A DNA stretch of 64,000 nucleotides from Symbiodinium natans (GCA_905221605.1 CAJNDS010002135.1:1059001-1123000), one strand, 5' to 3'; counted from the stretch's first letter, positions 42,483-52,660 are shown. The notes: generated by a model not told the origin, from the letters alone. Numbers and translations are program-made.

Positions 42483-43404
42483 AAAGAGGAGAATGTAAGG
42501 AAGGATCTTACCATACCCCCTTACCATCCCCCCCCCCCCCCCCCACTTCTTTTTGAGGGGGTATGCACAGGATGTTGAAACATTTCTTGGACAGAGGCTA
42601 TGTTGTTGGCTGTCGGGCGTGCCCTTGCTTCAACACGCACCCTAAGCCCACGACGTGTTCAGCTGGAAACGCATAAACCCAGATCCCAGAGCCCTTTTTG
42701 CAGCCCAGCAATTCCCTCAATCCTTAACCCGATAAACCCTAAACCCGAAAAGTCCTTCAGGGCTCAGAATTCACGATTTTTGGGGTAGAAGCGCACAACA
42801 AGCCCAGGTAGAACTAGAAGAAAGCAAAAATCATTGAGATTGTGCAAAAACTGTGTGGGTTTAGGGTTTGGGGGTTTGGGTTTTAGGTTTGGGGGTGCCA
42901 AACATGCATTTGGAACATGTACCTGGGAAATAAGAGCTTCGCGAAAAGGTGACACAAACAGACAAACAAACGAGCCCAGAAAGACAAACATGAAAACCAA
43001 ACACACATAACAACGATAAAAGTAATGAACATATCAGTGGCAAGAAGAAAAATCCGATACGACATGACATGTTTCGATGTTCTCGTCAGTTCTGAAGATG
43101 TCACCTGTTTCGAATATAGTTTCGTCCAGCCATTTCCAAAATCCGCTACATTTCCTGAGTGCATTTTGGTTGCCGATTATTCGCGAAAGTTGTCTTTCCG
43201 AAAGCCGTACGGTCTGCCTGGCTGCGCAACTAAGCTTCAGGGTTTCGAGCTACTTGCTGCTCTCCCTGTCTTTGCCTTGGGCTCAGGAGGCATTTGCGCT
43301 ACTGATCCTTACGAGAGCCCTGGGGTAGTGACAGTGGCATGTGACTTTGTTTCGGGTGTAGGGTTGGGTGGGTTTGGGGTTCAGGCCTTGGTAGGTTTTG
43401 GGGG

Positions 43405-43503
43405 GGTAGAGGGTTAGAGGGTTAGAGGGTTAGAGGGTTAGAGGGTTAGAGGGTTAGAGGGTTAGAGGGTTAGAGGGTTAGAGGGTTAGAGGGTTAGAGG
43501 GTT
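43405..43503 (+). repeat. GGGTTAGA octamer array
   Basis: About 12 uniform copies of an octamer variant of the telomere-like repeat. Confidence 0.9.
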
Positions 43504-43872
43504 TCGGGGTTAGGGTTTATGGTTTAGGGTTTACAGGGTTGGAGGTTTCAGAAGTTGGTGTTTGGTTGGGGCTTGGAGGGTTTCGATCTGGGTTTGTGGC
43601 TTTGCTGCAAGGTTGCAGTGTGGGCATAGATACGGGGTTTGGAGGTTTAGGGGGATCAGACTTTAGGGTGTAGGGTTTGGGGCTTCGGGTTTAGAGTTCA
43701 GGGAGTTGCTAGGATAAGTTTGCTCAACCCTCTCCTGACGGGAACCACCAAACCCCAAGCGCTAAGCCTCCGAAACCCTAAGCCTAAACCCGTTTCACCA
43801 ACAACCCACCCCACAAAACCCATGAGTGCGAAAAAACCCTCAACCCTAAACCCTAAACCCTGAATACCCTAG

Positions 43873-43943
43873 ACCTGCATGCAAATCTTTTCACGCCGCC
43901 AAAGCGCGCAAAGTGCGCAAGGTGCGGGTCAAAGGACTCAAGC
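43873..43943 (+). CDS. Possible exon with Cys-x2-Cys-Gly
   Basis: L-H-A-N-L-F-T-P-P-K-R-A-K-C-A-R-C-G-S-K is open from an ACCCTAG acceptor to AGC|GTTTAGG. The C-x-x-C-G pair could be half of a zinc ribbon, with the other half in 45073-45170. Exon-type repeat polarity. Weak alone. Confidence 0.35.
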
Positions 43944-44889
43944 GTTTAGGGTTGAGGGTTTAGGGTTTAAGGTTTTTCAGAGACTACGCCTTTGACCATT
44001 CAAGCATTGTACCTGAGGATTCGGGCAATTCATTCTTCTCTGTTGGTGTAAGTTTTTGTGTTTGGTAACCCTAAACCCTAAAACCTAAACCCTAAACCCC
44101 AAACCCTAAACCCTAGGGCTTTCTAGGGATCAGGGCTTCGGGTTCCGTGAACAATTTCATTCTTGTACCGCCCTTAGTCACTGCTTTTGAGGATAAGGAT
44201 CCCTGTTTAAACTCCTTTCCACGTGGATGCTATCTAGTCCAAAGCTTGTGTTCGAGCTTTTTTGGGGTCAAAGACCGTTCTACAGAAAGCGCCCACAAAG
44301 CCTAAACCCTAAACCCTAAACCCTAAACCCTAAACCCTAAACCCTAAACCCCAAACCTTGCCATCCTAAGCCCTAAACGGGGGGGTGGGTAGGGGATTTA
44401 AGTAACAGGGAGTACTCCACTCCCGCTTAAGGACTGCTAGTTTAAGGGGGAGCATCCCACCCTGCAAACTCTGAACCCTAAACCCTAAACCCACAGACTC
44501 GCCACTACGCCTCTCTCTTGGGATGTTTAGGGTTAAGGGCTAGGGTTCATAGCATAAGGGGGAACATCCCAACCTCTCTCCATTCAGGAAGGTTCTCTCG
44601 CAGGGTCTCGAGGGTTGAGGGTTCAGGGTCCCTATCCTGACTCAGGACCCTAAACCCCAAACCCTACACCCTAAGCCCGAAGCCCTACACCCCAACGAAC
44701 CCTTAAACCTATACCCTGTACCCTATACCCTAAACCCGAAACCCTGAACCCCAAACCCCAAACCCCCACCCCCCGAAAAATCGTGACCGCACGATCTTTA
44801 ACCCCATGGCTTCCCAGAAGCCCTCGACCAGAAGCCAGAAGCCCCACACGCCCTAAAGACTCCATAACCCTAACCCGGAACCCCAAGCC

Positions 44890-45045
44890 TACCCCCTAAA
44901 CCCTAAACCCTAAACCCTAAACCCTAAACCCTAAACCCTAAACCCTAAACCCTAAACCCTAAACCCTAAACCCTAAACCCTAAACCCTAAACCCTAAACC
45001 CTAGCCCTAAACCCTAAACCCAAACCCTAAACCCTAAACCCTCAA
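44890..45045 (-). repeat. Long CCCTAAA array
   Basis: About 20 near-perfect C-rich heptamers precede the zinc-ribbon exon. Confidence 0.85.
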
Positions 45046-45072
45046 AAGGCCCCCCCCCCCCCAAAAACGCAG

Positions 45073-45170
45073 GTCGAACTCCTGGCCATCCTGGGCGTGC
45101 GCTGCGCCACCTGCGGCGCGCCTGGCGACTTCCGGTGCCAGCGCTGCGGCGCTGGGTGCGCGGGCTCCGG
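45073..45170 (+). CDS. Zinc-ribbon-like exon
   Basis: The acceptor AAAACGCAG lies after the CCCTAAA array, and the donor is CCGG|GTTCAGGG. The frame V-E-L-L-A-I-L-G-V-R-C-A-T-C-G-A-P-G-D-F then R-C-Q-R-C-G-A-G-C has nearly 100% GC third positions. The C-x2-C-G-x6-C-x2-C-G-x2-C spacing suggests a structural zinc site (zinc ribbon or MYND-like). The exact family is not determined and the function is unknown. Confidence 0.65.
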
Positions 45171-45297
45171 GTTCAGGGTTCAGGGTTCAGGGTTTAGGGT
45201 TTAGGGTTTAGGGCCAGTTTATGGTTTAGTGTTTGGGGTTTAGGGTGTCACGGTCCCCTGCCATGCGCAAGCAAGAATGCGGGGCGTTTCTTTTCAG

Positions 45298-45363
45298 CTT
45301 CTGCGGGTGAGCGGTCGGCGCATACTCGAGATGCAACAGGAAGTTAAGGTCTCGAAGCCCTAA
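45298..45363 (+). CDS. Possible terminal exon after the zinc-ribbon exon
   Basis: Strong TTCTTTTCAG acceptor. In the phase set by 45170 it reads F-C-G then TGA at 45308. In phase 0 it reads L-L-R-V-S-G-R-R-I-L-E-M-Q-Q-E-V-K-V-S-K and stops at 45363. The second is more protein-like but out of phase. Confidence 0.35.
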   Translation, partial: LLRVSGRRILEMQQEVKVSKP

Positions 45364-47285
45364 ACCCTAAGCCCTAAACCCTTTAACCTTTTAAACCCTA
45401 AACCCTTCGACCCTAAAACTCTGCGTTCATCTGGCCGCGGGCTTTTGCGAGGCTCTTGGAACCTTCTGAAAGCTTAAGCGCAAAGCCCTGAGACCTTGAA
45501 CTCGTGTCCGGCGAGACAGTAGAGCCCTAAGCCTCCTGGGTTTAGGGTTTAGGGCTTAGGGCTTAGGGTGTAGGGTTTGGGTTTTGGGTTTAGGGTTTAG
45601 GGTTTAGGGTTTGGGGTACTCAGTCTGTGTTTGCTAAAGTTGCTGGTGAAACAAAGTCTGATGTCACCTATGATGAAAAGACCGACGCAAACAATGTTGA
45701 TGCTAACAATATGTTAACTACTTAATTACAAATGAATCAAAGCCTGTCCTAAAAAACACATGAAGCCAACAGCGGGTCGCGTAAAAATGATTCCTGTGCC
45801 CCGGACTCTGCGACTCTGCGCCGTCGCATCCTATGCAAGGGAGGAATTTATATTTTGATTGTTCATATGCGCACTTATCACTTGGGGTATAAGCAGGGAA
45901 ACTAGAGTTTGCACTGATATACCGTAACGAACCTTCCTTGGGCTACTAGCAAGACGTGCAGGACCTTCCAGCAGGCGTCTAAGCAGTGTCAGACAGAACT
46001 TGCCGTGGCAGGTACTGTGGTCCTGCTTGCCAGCGTTGGGAACTTGATTTAATGTGAAGCATGCCCTTGCTTCGCATGTTTAGGGTAGGGTTTAGGGTTT
46101 AGGGTTTAGGGTTTAGGGTTTAGGGTTTAATGTTTGTAGGGGTTAAGGCTTAGGGTTTAGGGTTTAGGGCTTAGGGTTTAGGGTTGAGGGTGTATCCCAA
46201 TGTCAGTGGGCCATTGGGTGGTGTTGTTGGGATTCCGAAGCCTAGACAGGAAACCCGAGGCTTGGTAATTACACTTCTCGATGTTTGCACCCGCCTTAGC
46301 TACGTCGACTCTAAACCCTCCTTAAAGCCTGAACCCTAAACCCTAAACCCTAAACCCTAAACCCTAAACCCTAAACCCTAAACCCTACAAGCGCTGGTGG
46401 ATGCTAGCGTCATGAACCCCAAGGTTCCACCACCTCGTTCAGCGACCCTACCTCCCAGACCCTAAAGCTAGGAACCGGAAGCTGGAGAACCGTAAAGCCC
46501 AAAGCCGACGCCAGCAAAAAAAAGTTTCCTACAAATTTGCATATATATATCTATATGTATATATTTTTCTTTATTTATATTTGTTTATTAAGGGTTTAGG
46601 GTTTAGGGTTTTAGGGTTTGGGGTTTCGGGTTTAGGGTTTAGGCACGGTTCCGATTCGTAACGTGGTTCGTATTCGCGCACATGTGCCCGAAGCAACATA
46701 ATTTGAACCAAACAAAGCCTCCCTCCAAGCGTCAGTACTTGAGTAAGCTGAAAGCGTAAATTAAAGACTCAGCCCTGGAACAGGAGAAGTAGAAAGAGCA
46801 AAGGGCGAGAGAGAGGGAGAGCCAAGTAAGGTGTAGCCTCCTCCCTGCACCTTCTCCCCCCCCCCCCCCCGCCCCCCTCCCCCTCTCCCCCCTCTCCCGC
46901 CCCCGTAACCCCCCCCCCCCCCTACTTTTCCCAACCTGTTGCTAATCAGAACTCTGCGTTAACCTCAAGAAATTGGAGAGCCTGTCAAGGCTAGTCCCCG
47001 TCCTGAATATGGTCCCTAACCTCCATTAAAGGGTTCTGATGTAACGGGCCTTAATTTGTATAAGGTATACAAGGGTATACCCTTTTTAAAAGGGACCAGG
47101 CAACTACCTTTAGAAGGGTGCGTAGGGGGTGTTCGAGGTCTCACAAGCAGCAGTTGGCGCTGCGAATACGTGTGTGTGCTGTCGCCTTGCGGCTCATACA
47201 GTCTCTCTTGAGACCGCCCTGCAAAACCACAGGGCGCTTCCCTCCGTTTCCATAGATACTGGCGGTGGCTGCCTATGTGCCCACC
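45364..47285. other. Region upstream of sulfotransferase S1
   Basis: Repeat patches at 45540-45615, 46080-46200 and 46330-46388. An AT-rich unique block lies at 45640-46070. At 46470-46560 a segment shared with 60262-60350 precedes a TA-rich microsatellite. Poly-C tracts at 46856-46922, and a family A copy at 46990-47112. Sequence 47175-47250 is also conserved upstream of S2 and ends in the acceptor TTTCCATAG, so an upstream exon or leader is likely. Confidence 0.5.
46990..47112. mobile_element. Family A element
   Basis: GTCCCCGTCCTGAATATGGT, CTCCATTAAAGGGTTCTGAT, GGGTATACCC and AACTACCTTTAGAAG match the 5457 copy end to end. Confidence 0.65.
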
Positions 47286-47708
47286 ATGATCAGCAAGGTG
47301 TGCCTCTTTGCCGCTGTCCACGTTTGCCTCGCTGAGTTCGTTCTGGATGTGGGGGCACCACGAAGCGGCACTCAAAGTATGTTTGAGGCACTGAAGCAGC
47401 TGGGTCTGAATCCCCTTTGGAGTGGTTACTACACGCATCTGCGATGGACTTGGTGCGACTATCTGTTTGCCAACGGCACGCGGCCGCCCTTCGACAATCT
47501 GACAGGCTTCGAGGCTGCCATGGACGAGCCTTTCCATCTGCTCTATGATGAGGTTTTGCAGGCGATTCCTGACGCCAAGTTCGTGTACACAGTGGCTGAC
47601 CCAGATTCATGGTATGACCAGTACCTGGAATTCTACGCGCATCAAGTAGAATCAGCCGACACCACAATTTACGATAGGCACAACTACTATCCTGGCCATG
47701 AGACGGAC
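47286..47708 (+). CDS. Sulfotransferase S1, exon 1 (P-loop part)
   Basis: ATG in context CCCACC follows the conserved acceptor TTTCCATAG by some 30 bases. The start reads M-I-S-K-V-C-L-F-A-A-V-H-V-C-L-A, a short hydrophobic leader. Then V-G-A-P-R-S-G-T-Q-S-M-F-E-A-L gives the P-loop that binds the 5'-phosphosulfate of PAPS. The later motif Y-T-V-A-D-P-D-S-W-Y corresponds to the V-R-D-P-x-x-W-Y site of this sulfotransferase family (Pfam Sulfotransfer_4 type). The Arg that contacts the 3'-phosphate is Ala here. The exon ends at GAC|GTGATA in phase 0; without splicing the frame stops at 47768. Confidence 0.8.
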
Positions 47709-47853
47709 GTGATACACAGCAACCTGTCTGGGATATGTCCCAGTTTTCTGTCGCTGACATCTAATTAGAGATGAGGCGCCCAGAATCTGAACCTTAAGCT
47801 TTGAACCATACATTCCTTGACCCCCGCCCCTCCCCCCTCCCTTCTGCTCTCAG

Positions 47854-47950
47854 CTAGGATTGTCTAGCCTGCGTGGAAAGCAGGGCAAGCGGCAATCTGA
47901 GCGAACACGCGCCGACTTCTTTCCACGACCTCTGGGACACCCGTCCCTTG
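47854..47950 (+). CDS. Sulfotransferase S1, exon 2
   Basis: CTGCTCTCAG acceptor, then L-G-L-S-S-L-R-G-K-Q-G-K-R-Q-S-E-R-T-R-A and D-F-F-P-R-P-L-G-H-P-S. The S2 counterpart at 59918 differs mostly at third positions, evidence that it is translated. The 3' end is uncertain (GC donor at CTTG|GCTTGAG is one option). Confidence 0.65.
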
Positions 47951-48213
47951 GCTTGAGTGAGGCTGAGGATGTATAAGGGTATAAGGTCTCAAGACGCAGC
48001 GTTGATGTAGTTCTAGGTTGGAGGGCGCTTTGCCTTTTTTTAGAAGTTCCCTAAACCAGATGGATCGATAGTACTGTTCAGGGATTCATGAAGACAGGGA
48101 GTGTGCGTCGTCTGCTTCGAAAGACAAGTAAACTATGGTTTAGGGTTTAGGGTTTAGGGTTTAGGGTTTAGGGTTTAGGGTTCGGAAGCGGAGAAAGTCA
48201 GAGAACGAGCCAG

Positions 48214-48319
48214 CAGCATGCATCCGGAATCGGCGCCTCAGCCGAACATCCAAGGCTGCATGGGTACAATCCCGACGAGGAGTGGGACAGCGAGGAGTCT
48301 CATTGGATTTGCACCCTTA
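48214..48319 (+). CDS. Sulfotransferase S1, exon 3
   Basis: The frame includes E-H-P-R-L-H-G-Y-N-P-D-E-E-W-D-S-E-E-S-H then W-I-C-T, aligned with S2 at 62579-62690. Acceptor AACGAGCCAG; donor CTTA|GTCTAT in phase 1, matching exon 4. S2 has no intron here. Confidence 0.7.
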
Positions 48320-48626
48320 GTCTATATCCCCCTTGGGAGTTTTTAAAATTAGTTTTTGTGTATACAAAACCCAAGAGGATATTCAAAAAAATAGTGTTCT
48401 TGTTAAGGTTCTAAGGGGGGGGTGTATAGTAGTAGCCGAGTAAGTACACGTTACACTTTCTGGGATGCTCGAATCCCCTCTAGAACTGAACGTGTACATT
48501 CTTACAAACCCTAAACCCTAAACCCTAAACCCTACACCCTGAACCCTAAACCCTAAACCCTCAACCCTAAACCCTAAACCCTAAATCCTTTTGGGGGGGC
48601 TTATGAACTCAGCAGTTAAGGCACAG

Positions 48627-48687
48627 GCTGCCGCTTCTGGGGCTGCCGCTTCAGCGACCCCGAGTTGCGCCACACCGAAGAGGTCCG
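48627..48687 (+). CDS. Sulfotransferase S1, exon 4
   Basis: C-R-F-W-G-C-R-F-S-D-P-E-L-R-H-T-E-E-V matches S2 H-F-W-G-C-R-F-D-D-P-H-L-R-H-H-K-D-V. Acceptor AAGGCACAG. The donor placed by comparison with S2 is CCG|GAATCTGG, a GA donor; the G-A-A-T bases recur at the next exon's start. Confidence 0.7.
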
Positions 48688-48888
48688 GAATCTGGGTTTT
48701 GTTTAGGGTTTAGGGTTTAGGGTTTTAGGGTTTTAGGGTTTTAGGACTTTAGGGATTTAGGGTTTTAGGGTTTTAGGGTTTTAGAGTTTTAGGGTTTTCG
48801 GGTTTTAGGGTTTTAGGGTTTTAGGGTTTTAGGGTTTAGGGTTTAGGGTTTAGGTACTTTTTTTGCCAGGGTCTACTCCAAAAGTAAG
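48688..48888 (+). repeat. S1 intron 4: TTTTAGGG octamer array
   Basis: GGGTTTTA octamers fill about 48715-48840. S2 has uninterrupted coding sequence at this position. Confidence 0.8.
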
Positions 48889-48928
48889 GAATAGATGTCT
48901 CGAGGGCTTCCGCCAACATCGGGACAGG
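48889..48928 (+). CDS. Sulfotransferase S1, exon 5 (40 nt)
   Basis: N-R-C-L-E-G-F-R-Q-H-R-D-R aligns with S2 D-R-C-L-D-S-F-R-Q-H-Q-D-R. Acceptor AAAGTAAG; donor CAGG|GCGACC, a GC donor defined by the uninterrupted S2 sequence. Confidence 0.7.
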
Positions 48929-49185
48929 GCGACCTGGCTGGTTAGGAGTGTTTTTTAATTTTGGGTTTAGGGTTTAGTGTGTAGGGTTTAGGGGTTTAGG
49001 GTTTAGGGTTTGGTGTTTTTTTTTTGTCTCTTGGCTTTAGGGGTATGGATCTCTCACATAGAGCTCATGAAGACAAGGGGGGCAGCCGCTTTCTTGAACT
49101 AATAGCAAGTAAGACTAAATGAAATTATTCAAAACTTCAAACAAGTTAAGATTCTTTTAATGAAAGCAATCAAAACTCCACCTAG

Positions 49186-49255
49186 GTGATCCGCACGATC
49201 CCAAAGGAGCAACTCCTGATCTTCAACTTGTCTGATGGCCACTTGGCGGCTTCTG
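49186..49255 (+). CDS. Sulfotransferase S1, exon 6
   Basis: V-I-R-T-I-P-K-E-Q-L-L-I-F-N-L-S-D-G-H-L then A-A-S. The E-Q-L-L-I-F-N-L-S-D-G core is the E-R-L-L-V-F-x-x-x-D-G element of this family. Acceptor TCCACCTAG; donor TCTG|GCCACA (GC). S1 has no intron inside this stretch, whereas S2 does. Confidence 0.75.
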
Positions 49256-49662
49256 GCCACATGCCCACTTGGCTAACCGGCTAAGCCCTAAGCCCTTAGC
49301 CCTAAGCCCTAAGCCCTAAACCCTAAACCCTAAACCCAAAACCCTAAACCCCAACCCCTCTCCCAACAGCGCAGCACCCCCTAAACCCTAACCCCAAACC
49401 CTATAATCCCATTTCCCTGCCTGGCCTGCAAGCGTGTAGGGTTTAGGGTGTAGGGTGTAAACCCCCTAAACCCTAGACCCTAAAGCCCTAAACTCCAAAC
49501 CCTAAACCCCAAACCCCTAAATCCTGGAAAGCCCTAAGCCGTCTACGTCCTCACCCTAAACCCTAAGCCCTAAACCCTAAGCCCTAAACCCTAAACCCTA
49601 AACCCTAAACCCTAAACCCTAAACCCTAAACCCTAAACCCTAAACCTCTGGATCACTTCGAG
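49256..49662 (+). repeat. S1 intron 6, mostly CCCTAAA repeat
   Basis: Degenerate C-rich heptamers from 49280, a short TTTAGGG patch at 49438-49460, then an array of about 12 units at 49555-49645. Confidence 0.75.
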
Positions 49663-49754
49663 GTTGGGGCCCCCTCGTGGAGTTCTTGGGCAAGCCGACT
49701 CCACCGATTCCCTTCCCATACGTGGACAGGCCTCTTGCCTTTTTGTGCCTCTGA
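49663..49754 (+). CDS. Sulfotransferase S1, last exon
   Basis: G-W-G-P-L-V-E-F-L-G-K-P-T-P-P-I-P-F-P-Y then V-D-R-P-L-A and stop at 49752-49754. This is the G-W-x-P-L-C-x-F-L-G-x-P-x-P-x-x-P-F-P C-terminal signature of the family. Acceptor ATCACTTCGAG; the two-base start fits exon 6. Confidence 0.8.
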
Positions 49755-50280
49755 TTCTGGGTTTAGGGTTTAGGGTTTAGGGTTTAGGGTTTAGGGTTTA
49801 GGGTTTAGGGTTTAGGGTTTAGTGTTTAGGGCTAGGGTAGTTTCATGGGCTCTCAAGATAGTCCCTAACCTCCTCTAAAAGCTTTTGATGTACAGGCTCT
49901 TAATTTGCATAGGGGGTACACGGTGTCTGTATGGTGCAGCGTCGCTCCCCCCCCCCACCCCCCCCCACCCCCCCCCACCCCCCCCCCACCACCCCCCCCC
50001 ACCCCCCCCCACCCCCCCCCACCCCCCCCCCCCCCCCCCACCCCATGGTACCCCCCCCCCCCCCCCCGCCCCCATGGCCCCCCTGTGGGGTGGTGTGGTT
50101 GGGGTTTGGGTTGAGGGTTAGGGGTTAGGGGTTAGGGGTCAGGGGTTAGGGGTTAGGGGTTTGGGGTTAGGGGTTAGGGGTTAGGGGTTAGGGTTTAGGG
50201 TTTAGGGTTTAGGGTTTAAGACTAGGGTTTGAGGTTTAGGGTTTATAGAAATTGTATAGGGTTTGGGTCCCAATAACGTT

Positions 50281-50352
50281 TTGAGCGAAACGTTTTGTGC
50301 GAAAGTTTTGAGCGAAACGTTTTGTGCGAAAGTTTTGAGCGAAACGTTTTGT
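50281..50352 (+). repeat. Short tandem repeat, 27-bp unit
   Basis: TTTTGAGCGAAACGTTTTGT followed by GCGAAAG is repeated two and a half times. Confidence 0.85.
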
Positions 50353-50793
50353 TTTTAGATTTTAGGTTTTAGGGACGGCGTGGCGGGGGGGGGGGTGGGC
50401 GGCAGATGATACGACGGGACGGGAGAACGATTTTGGGATTTTTCTTAGCAATTTTTGGTAATGGGATATCTAATTTGAAAAACAAAATTCTTATTATGGA
50501 TAGAATTCTTTTGATTCTGAATCATTTCAAAATATTTTGAGGATTTCCATGGGATATTTCAAAAAAATATAATGGATAGAATTCTGAAAACTCTAGAGAA
50601 GCCCAATTGAAATTTTCATGAATTTAAGATTTTACAAGGATTCAATGAATCCTTGGATACCTCAGAATATATTTGCAATGAATCTTTGGTTTCTATGCAA
50701 GGCAGACCATGCCTGGTGCCTACATTATTCTTGCATGCTTTTGTCCTTCCGGCTGGTGGTTGTCGATTTCTTTCTTTACCCAGGCAGGGCACG

Positions 50794-50898
50794 ATGCTGC
50801 TGGACGAGCTTTGTGGCTTGGTCCACGAGCGCATGACCTTGACTAGCGGTGGCCCGAAGAAGTGGGGCCAAAACTCCATCGAGGAGTGCAGATCTTGG
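50794..50898 (+). CDS. Gene inside the 3.2-kb insertion, exon 1
   Basis: M-L-L-D-E-L-C-G-L-V-H-E-R-M-T-L-T-S-G-G then P-K-K-W-G-Q-N-S-I-E-E-C; over 80% GC third positions in otherwise AT-richer DNA. A CAGGCAG acceptor lies just upstream, so earlier exons may exist. Donor TGG|GTTCTA. The product is not recognised. Confidence 0.5.
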
Positions 50899-50938
50899 GT
50901 TCTAGTGATCTCATACGTGCTGCTTTGTTGCTTGGCAG

Positions 50939-51202
50939 GAGCTGAGTCGCAGATTGTCGACACGTGACGCCGACGAGGATGACGGCGCCAGAAAGGCAGG
51001 TCGTCCGGTTGGCACTGCGCCTCGGGCTTGGCTTCTCTGTGAGAGTGAGCATGCGTTGCATTGTGTGTGTGAACGGTTCTTGCATGTCCAACCTGAGGAC
51101 CTGGAAAACTCTGTGGAGGAGGAAGTTTGTCTAGAAGCAGGTTTTTGTCGCTCTCACCTCTTTAGCCCAGGAGTAACACACTGCAAGTCAAAAACAATGT
51201 AG
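50939..51202 (+). CDS. Gene inside the 3.2-kb insertion, exon 2
   Basis: After a 40-nt GT-AG intron (TTGCTTGGCAG acceptor) the in-phase frame reads E-L-S-R-R-L-S-T-R-D-A-D-E-D-D-G, then a Cys- and His-containing stretch (C-E-S-E-H-A-L-H-C-V-C-E-R-F), and stops at 51202. With exon 1 this is about 122 residues. Codon use weakens toward the 3' end, so the gene may end or splice earlier. No telomere-like repeat in this gene. Confidence 0.45.
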   Translation, partial: ELSRRLSTRDADEDDGARKAGRPVGTAPRAWLLCESEHALHCVCERFLHVQPEDLENSVEEEVCLEAGFCRSHLFSPGVTHCKSKTM

Positions 51203-51714
51203 CTTGGTCATTGTCTATAATTCTGCAAAGATGACATATATATGTATATATATATGTATATGTATATATGTGGGTACCTCAACCTAATATCAAGCTGAAT
51301 AGAAAATTTGGTAAATTCGGAATGATACATCAACAAGAATGTGCTGATAATGTAATCGTGACTCCATGTATAAGGGGAATCATTGAGGTTTGGGGGCCTA
51401 ATTTGGAGCCAGGCTGGGTTGAAATTTGGCCGGAAGGAGTTAGGAAGGAAGGCAGGAAGACAGGGGGGGAGGGTCAGCTGGGAAGGGTGATAGGACGGAT
51501 GAGGGCAGGGGGCGTGCCAGTTGGGGGCGGGCTGCTTTTTTGGACCAGAGGTTTAAGTGAAAAGCGCTTTGAATTAGTTTACTTAAATTCGGCTTGTCGG
51601 CTGTCAGTTGCTTTAGATAAAGATTTTGGAAGATTCAGAATGAGGCCAACATACAGGTTTTGAGAATGCAATGCTGAAAATCATCAGGGGCCGAGCTGTT
51701 AAAGGACTTTTTGT

Positions 51715-52150
51715 TGGTATGTTTTCGTTTTAGGGCTTGGTTGAGAGGATTGTAGGAGCCGATCTGTTACAGGATTTTTGTTGGCCTGCTTCTAGGACAT
51801 GGATCTGTTGCAGGACGTTCTGTTGGCTTTTTTGCTTTTAGGGCTTGGTTGAGAGGATTGCCTGCTACGGGACTTTTTGTTGGCTTGTTTTCTTTTTTAG
51901 GGGACTTTTTGTTGGCATGTTTTCTTGCTGGGGCTTGGCTGAGAGGATTGCAGGAGCCAGACTGCTTCTTCGGGGACCGAGCGTGTTCAACTAGTATCCT
52001 GCTTCTTCGGGGAACGAGCGTGTTCAACTAGCATCCTGGCATCCTGCTTTTTCGGGGACCGAGCGTGTTCAACTAGCATCCTGCTTCTTCGGGGACCCAG
52101 CGTGTGCAACTAGCATCATGCTGAATTCGGGGACCGAGCGTTCAACTTCC
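51715..52150 (+). repeat. Two families of direct repeats
   Basis: Positions 51715-51960 repeat TTTTTGTTGGC(A/C)TG and GGGCTTGG(T/C)TGAGAGGATTG. Positions 51965-52145 repeat TTCGGGGACCGAGCG followed by TGTTCAACTAGCATCCTG about five times. Confidence 0.8.
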
Positions 52151-52389
52151 CCCGACGAGAGAGGTGTTTGAAGACAATTTCATGTCTGGAGCGTTTTGTG
52201 GCTTTTGGGAAATGAACTCCCATTTGACATGTGTCTTTCCGCTTCTAACCCTACAGAACAGAGAGAGAACAGAGAGAGAAAAGAGAGAGTCACTCCTTAG
52301 TGCTCTCTTGGGATGTTTTTTTAGGCTCCTGTGCGGAAGCAGGATGTTAAATTCTGGAGCTCAAAATTACCCAGAGCTCAAAATTAGCT

Positions 52390-52660
52390 CCCGGAGCTCA
52401 AAATTAGCTCCCGAAGGGGGAGGGGGGGGACGGGGGGGATTGGGGGGAGGGGGAAGGGGGAGGAGGGGGGGGGAGGGTCGGGAGAGGGCGAGGTGGGGGG
52501 AGTGTTGGGAAGGGCTGGGGGGGGTGGCGTGGAACCAAGGTTTTGGGTGGCGTGGAACCAAGGTTTTGCTGAGTCCGAGCGGAGAGGGTTAAGAGGGGCC
52601 GAAAGGGCGGGAGGGGGTTTTGAGTGGGGGGGGGGGGGGGGGGGGAGGTCAGGGGAGGCA
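52390..52660 (+). repeat. Purine-rich (GGGGAG) tract
   Basis: Strand-asymmetric G/A sequence with a G run of about 17 (52627-52645) and a direct repeat GTGGCGTGGAACCAAGG. Flanked on both sides by related TTTACTTAAA(T/C)TCGGC sequence. Confidence 0.7.

Larger units (their letters stand above)
41804..43872. other. Repeat and element region, no firm gene
   Basis: TTTAGGG patches, a nested element pair at 42150-42482, a short frame from ATG at 42600 (M-L-L-A-V-G-R-A-L-A-S-T-R) and a 130-residue plus frame from ATG at 43025. The long frame has mixed codon use and no recognised motif. The GGGTTAGA array at 43405-43503 is listed separately. Confidence 0.4.

Noticed and set aside
43025-43417. 130-residue plus-strand frame starting at a real ATG
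   Set aside because: Mixed codon use, a 3' end in repeat and an equally open overlapping frame; possible but not supported.
46465-46530. bZIP-like basic stretch (N-R-K-L-E-N-R-K-A-Q-S-R-R-Q)
   Set aside because: The DNA is a repeated segment also found at 60258 in a different context; no leucine heptads follow and TA repeat comes next.
49875-50128. Proline- and glycine-rich frames around 49.9-50.1 kb
   Set aside because: Produced by homopolymer C and CCCCCCCACC tracts; no codon bias or splice context.
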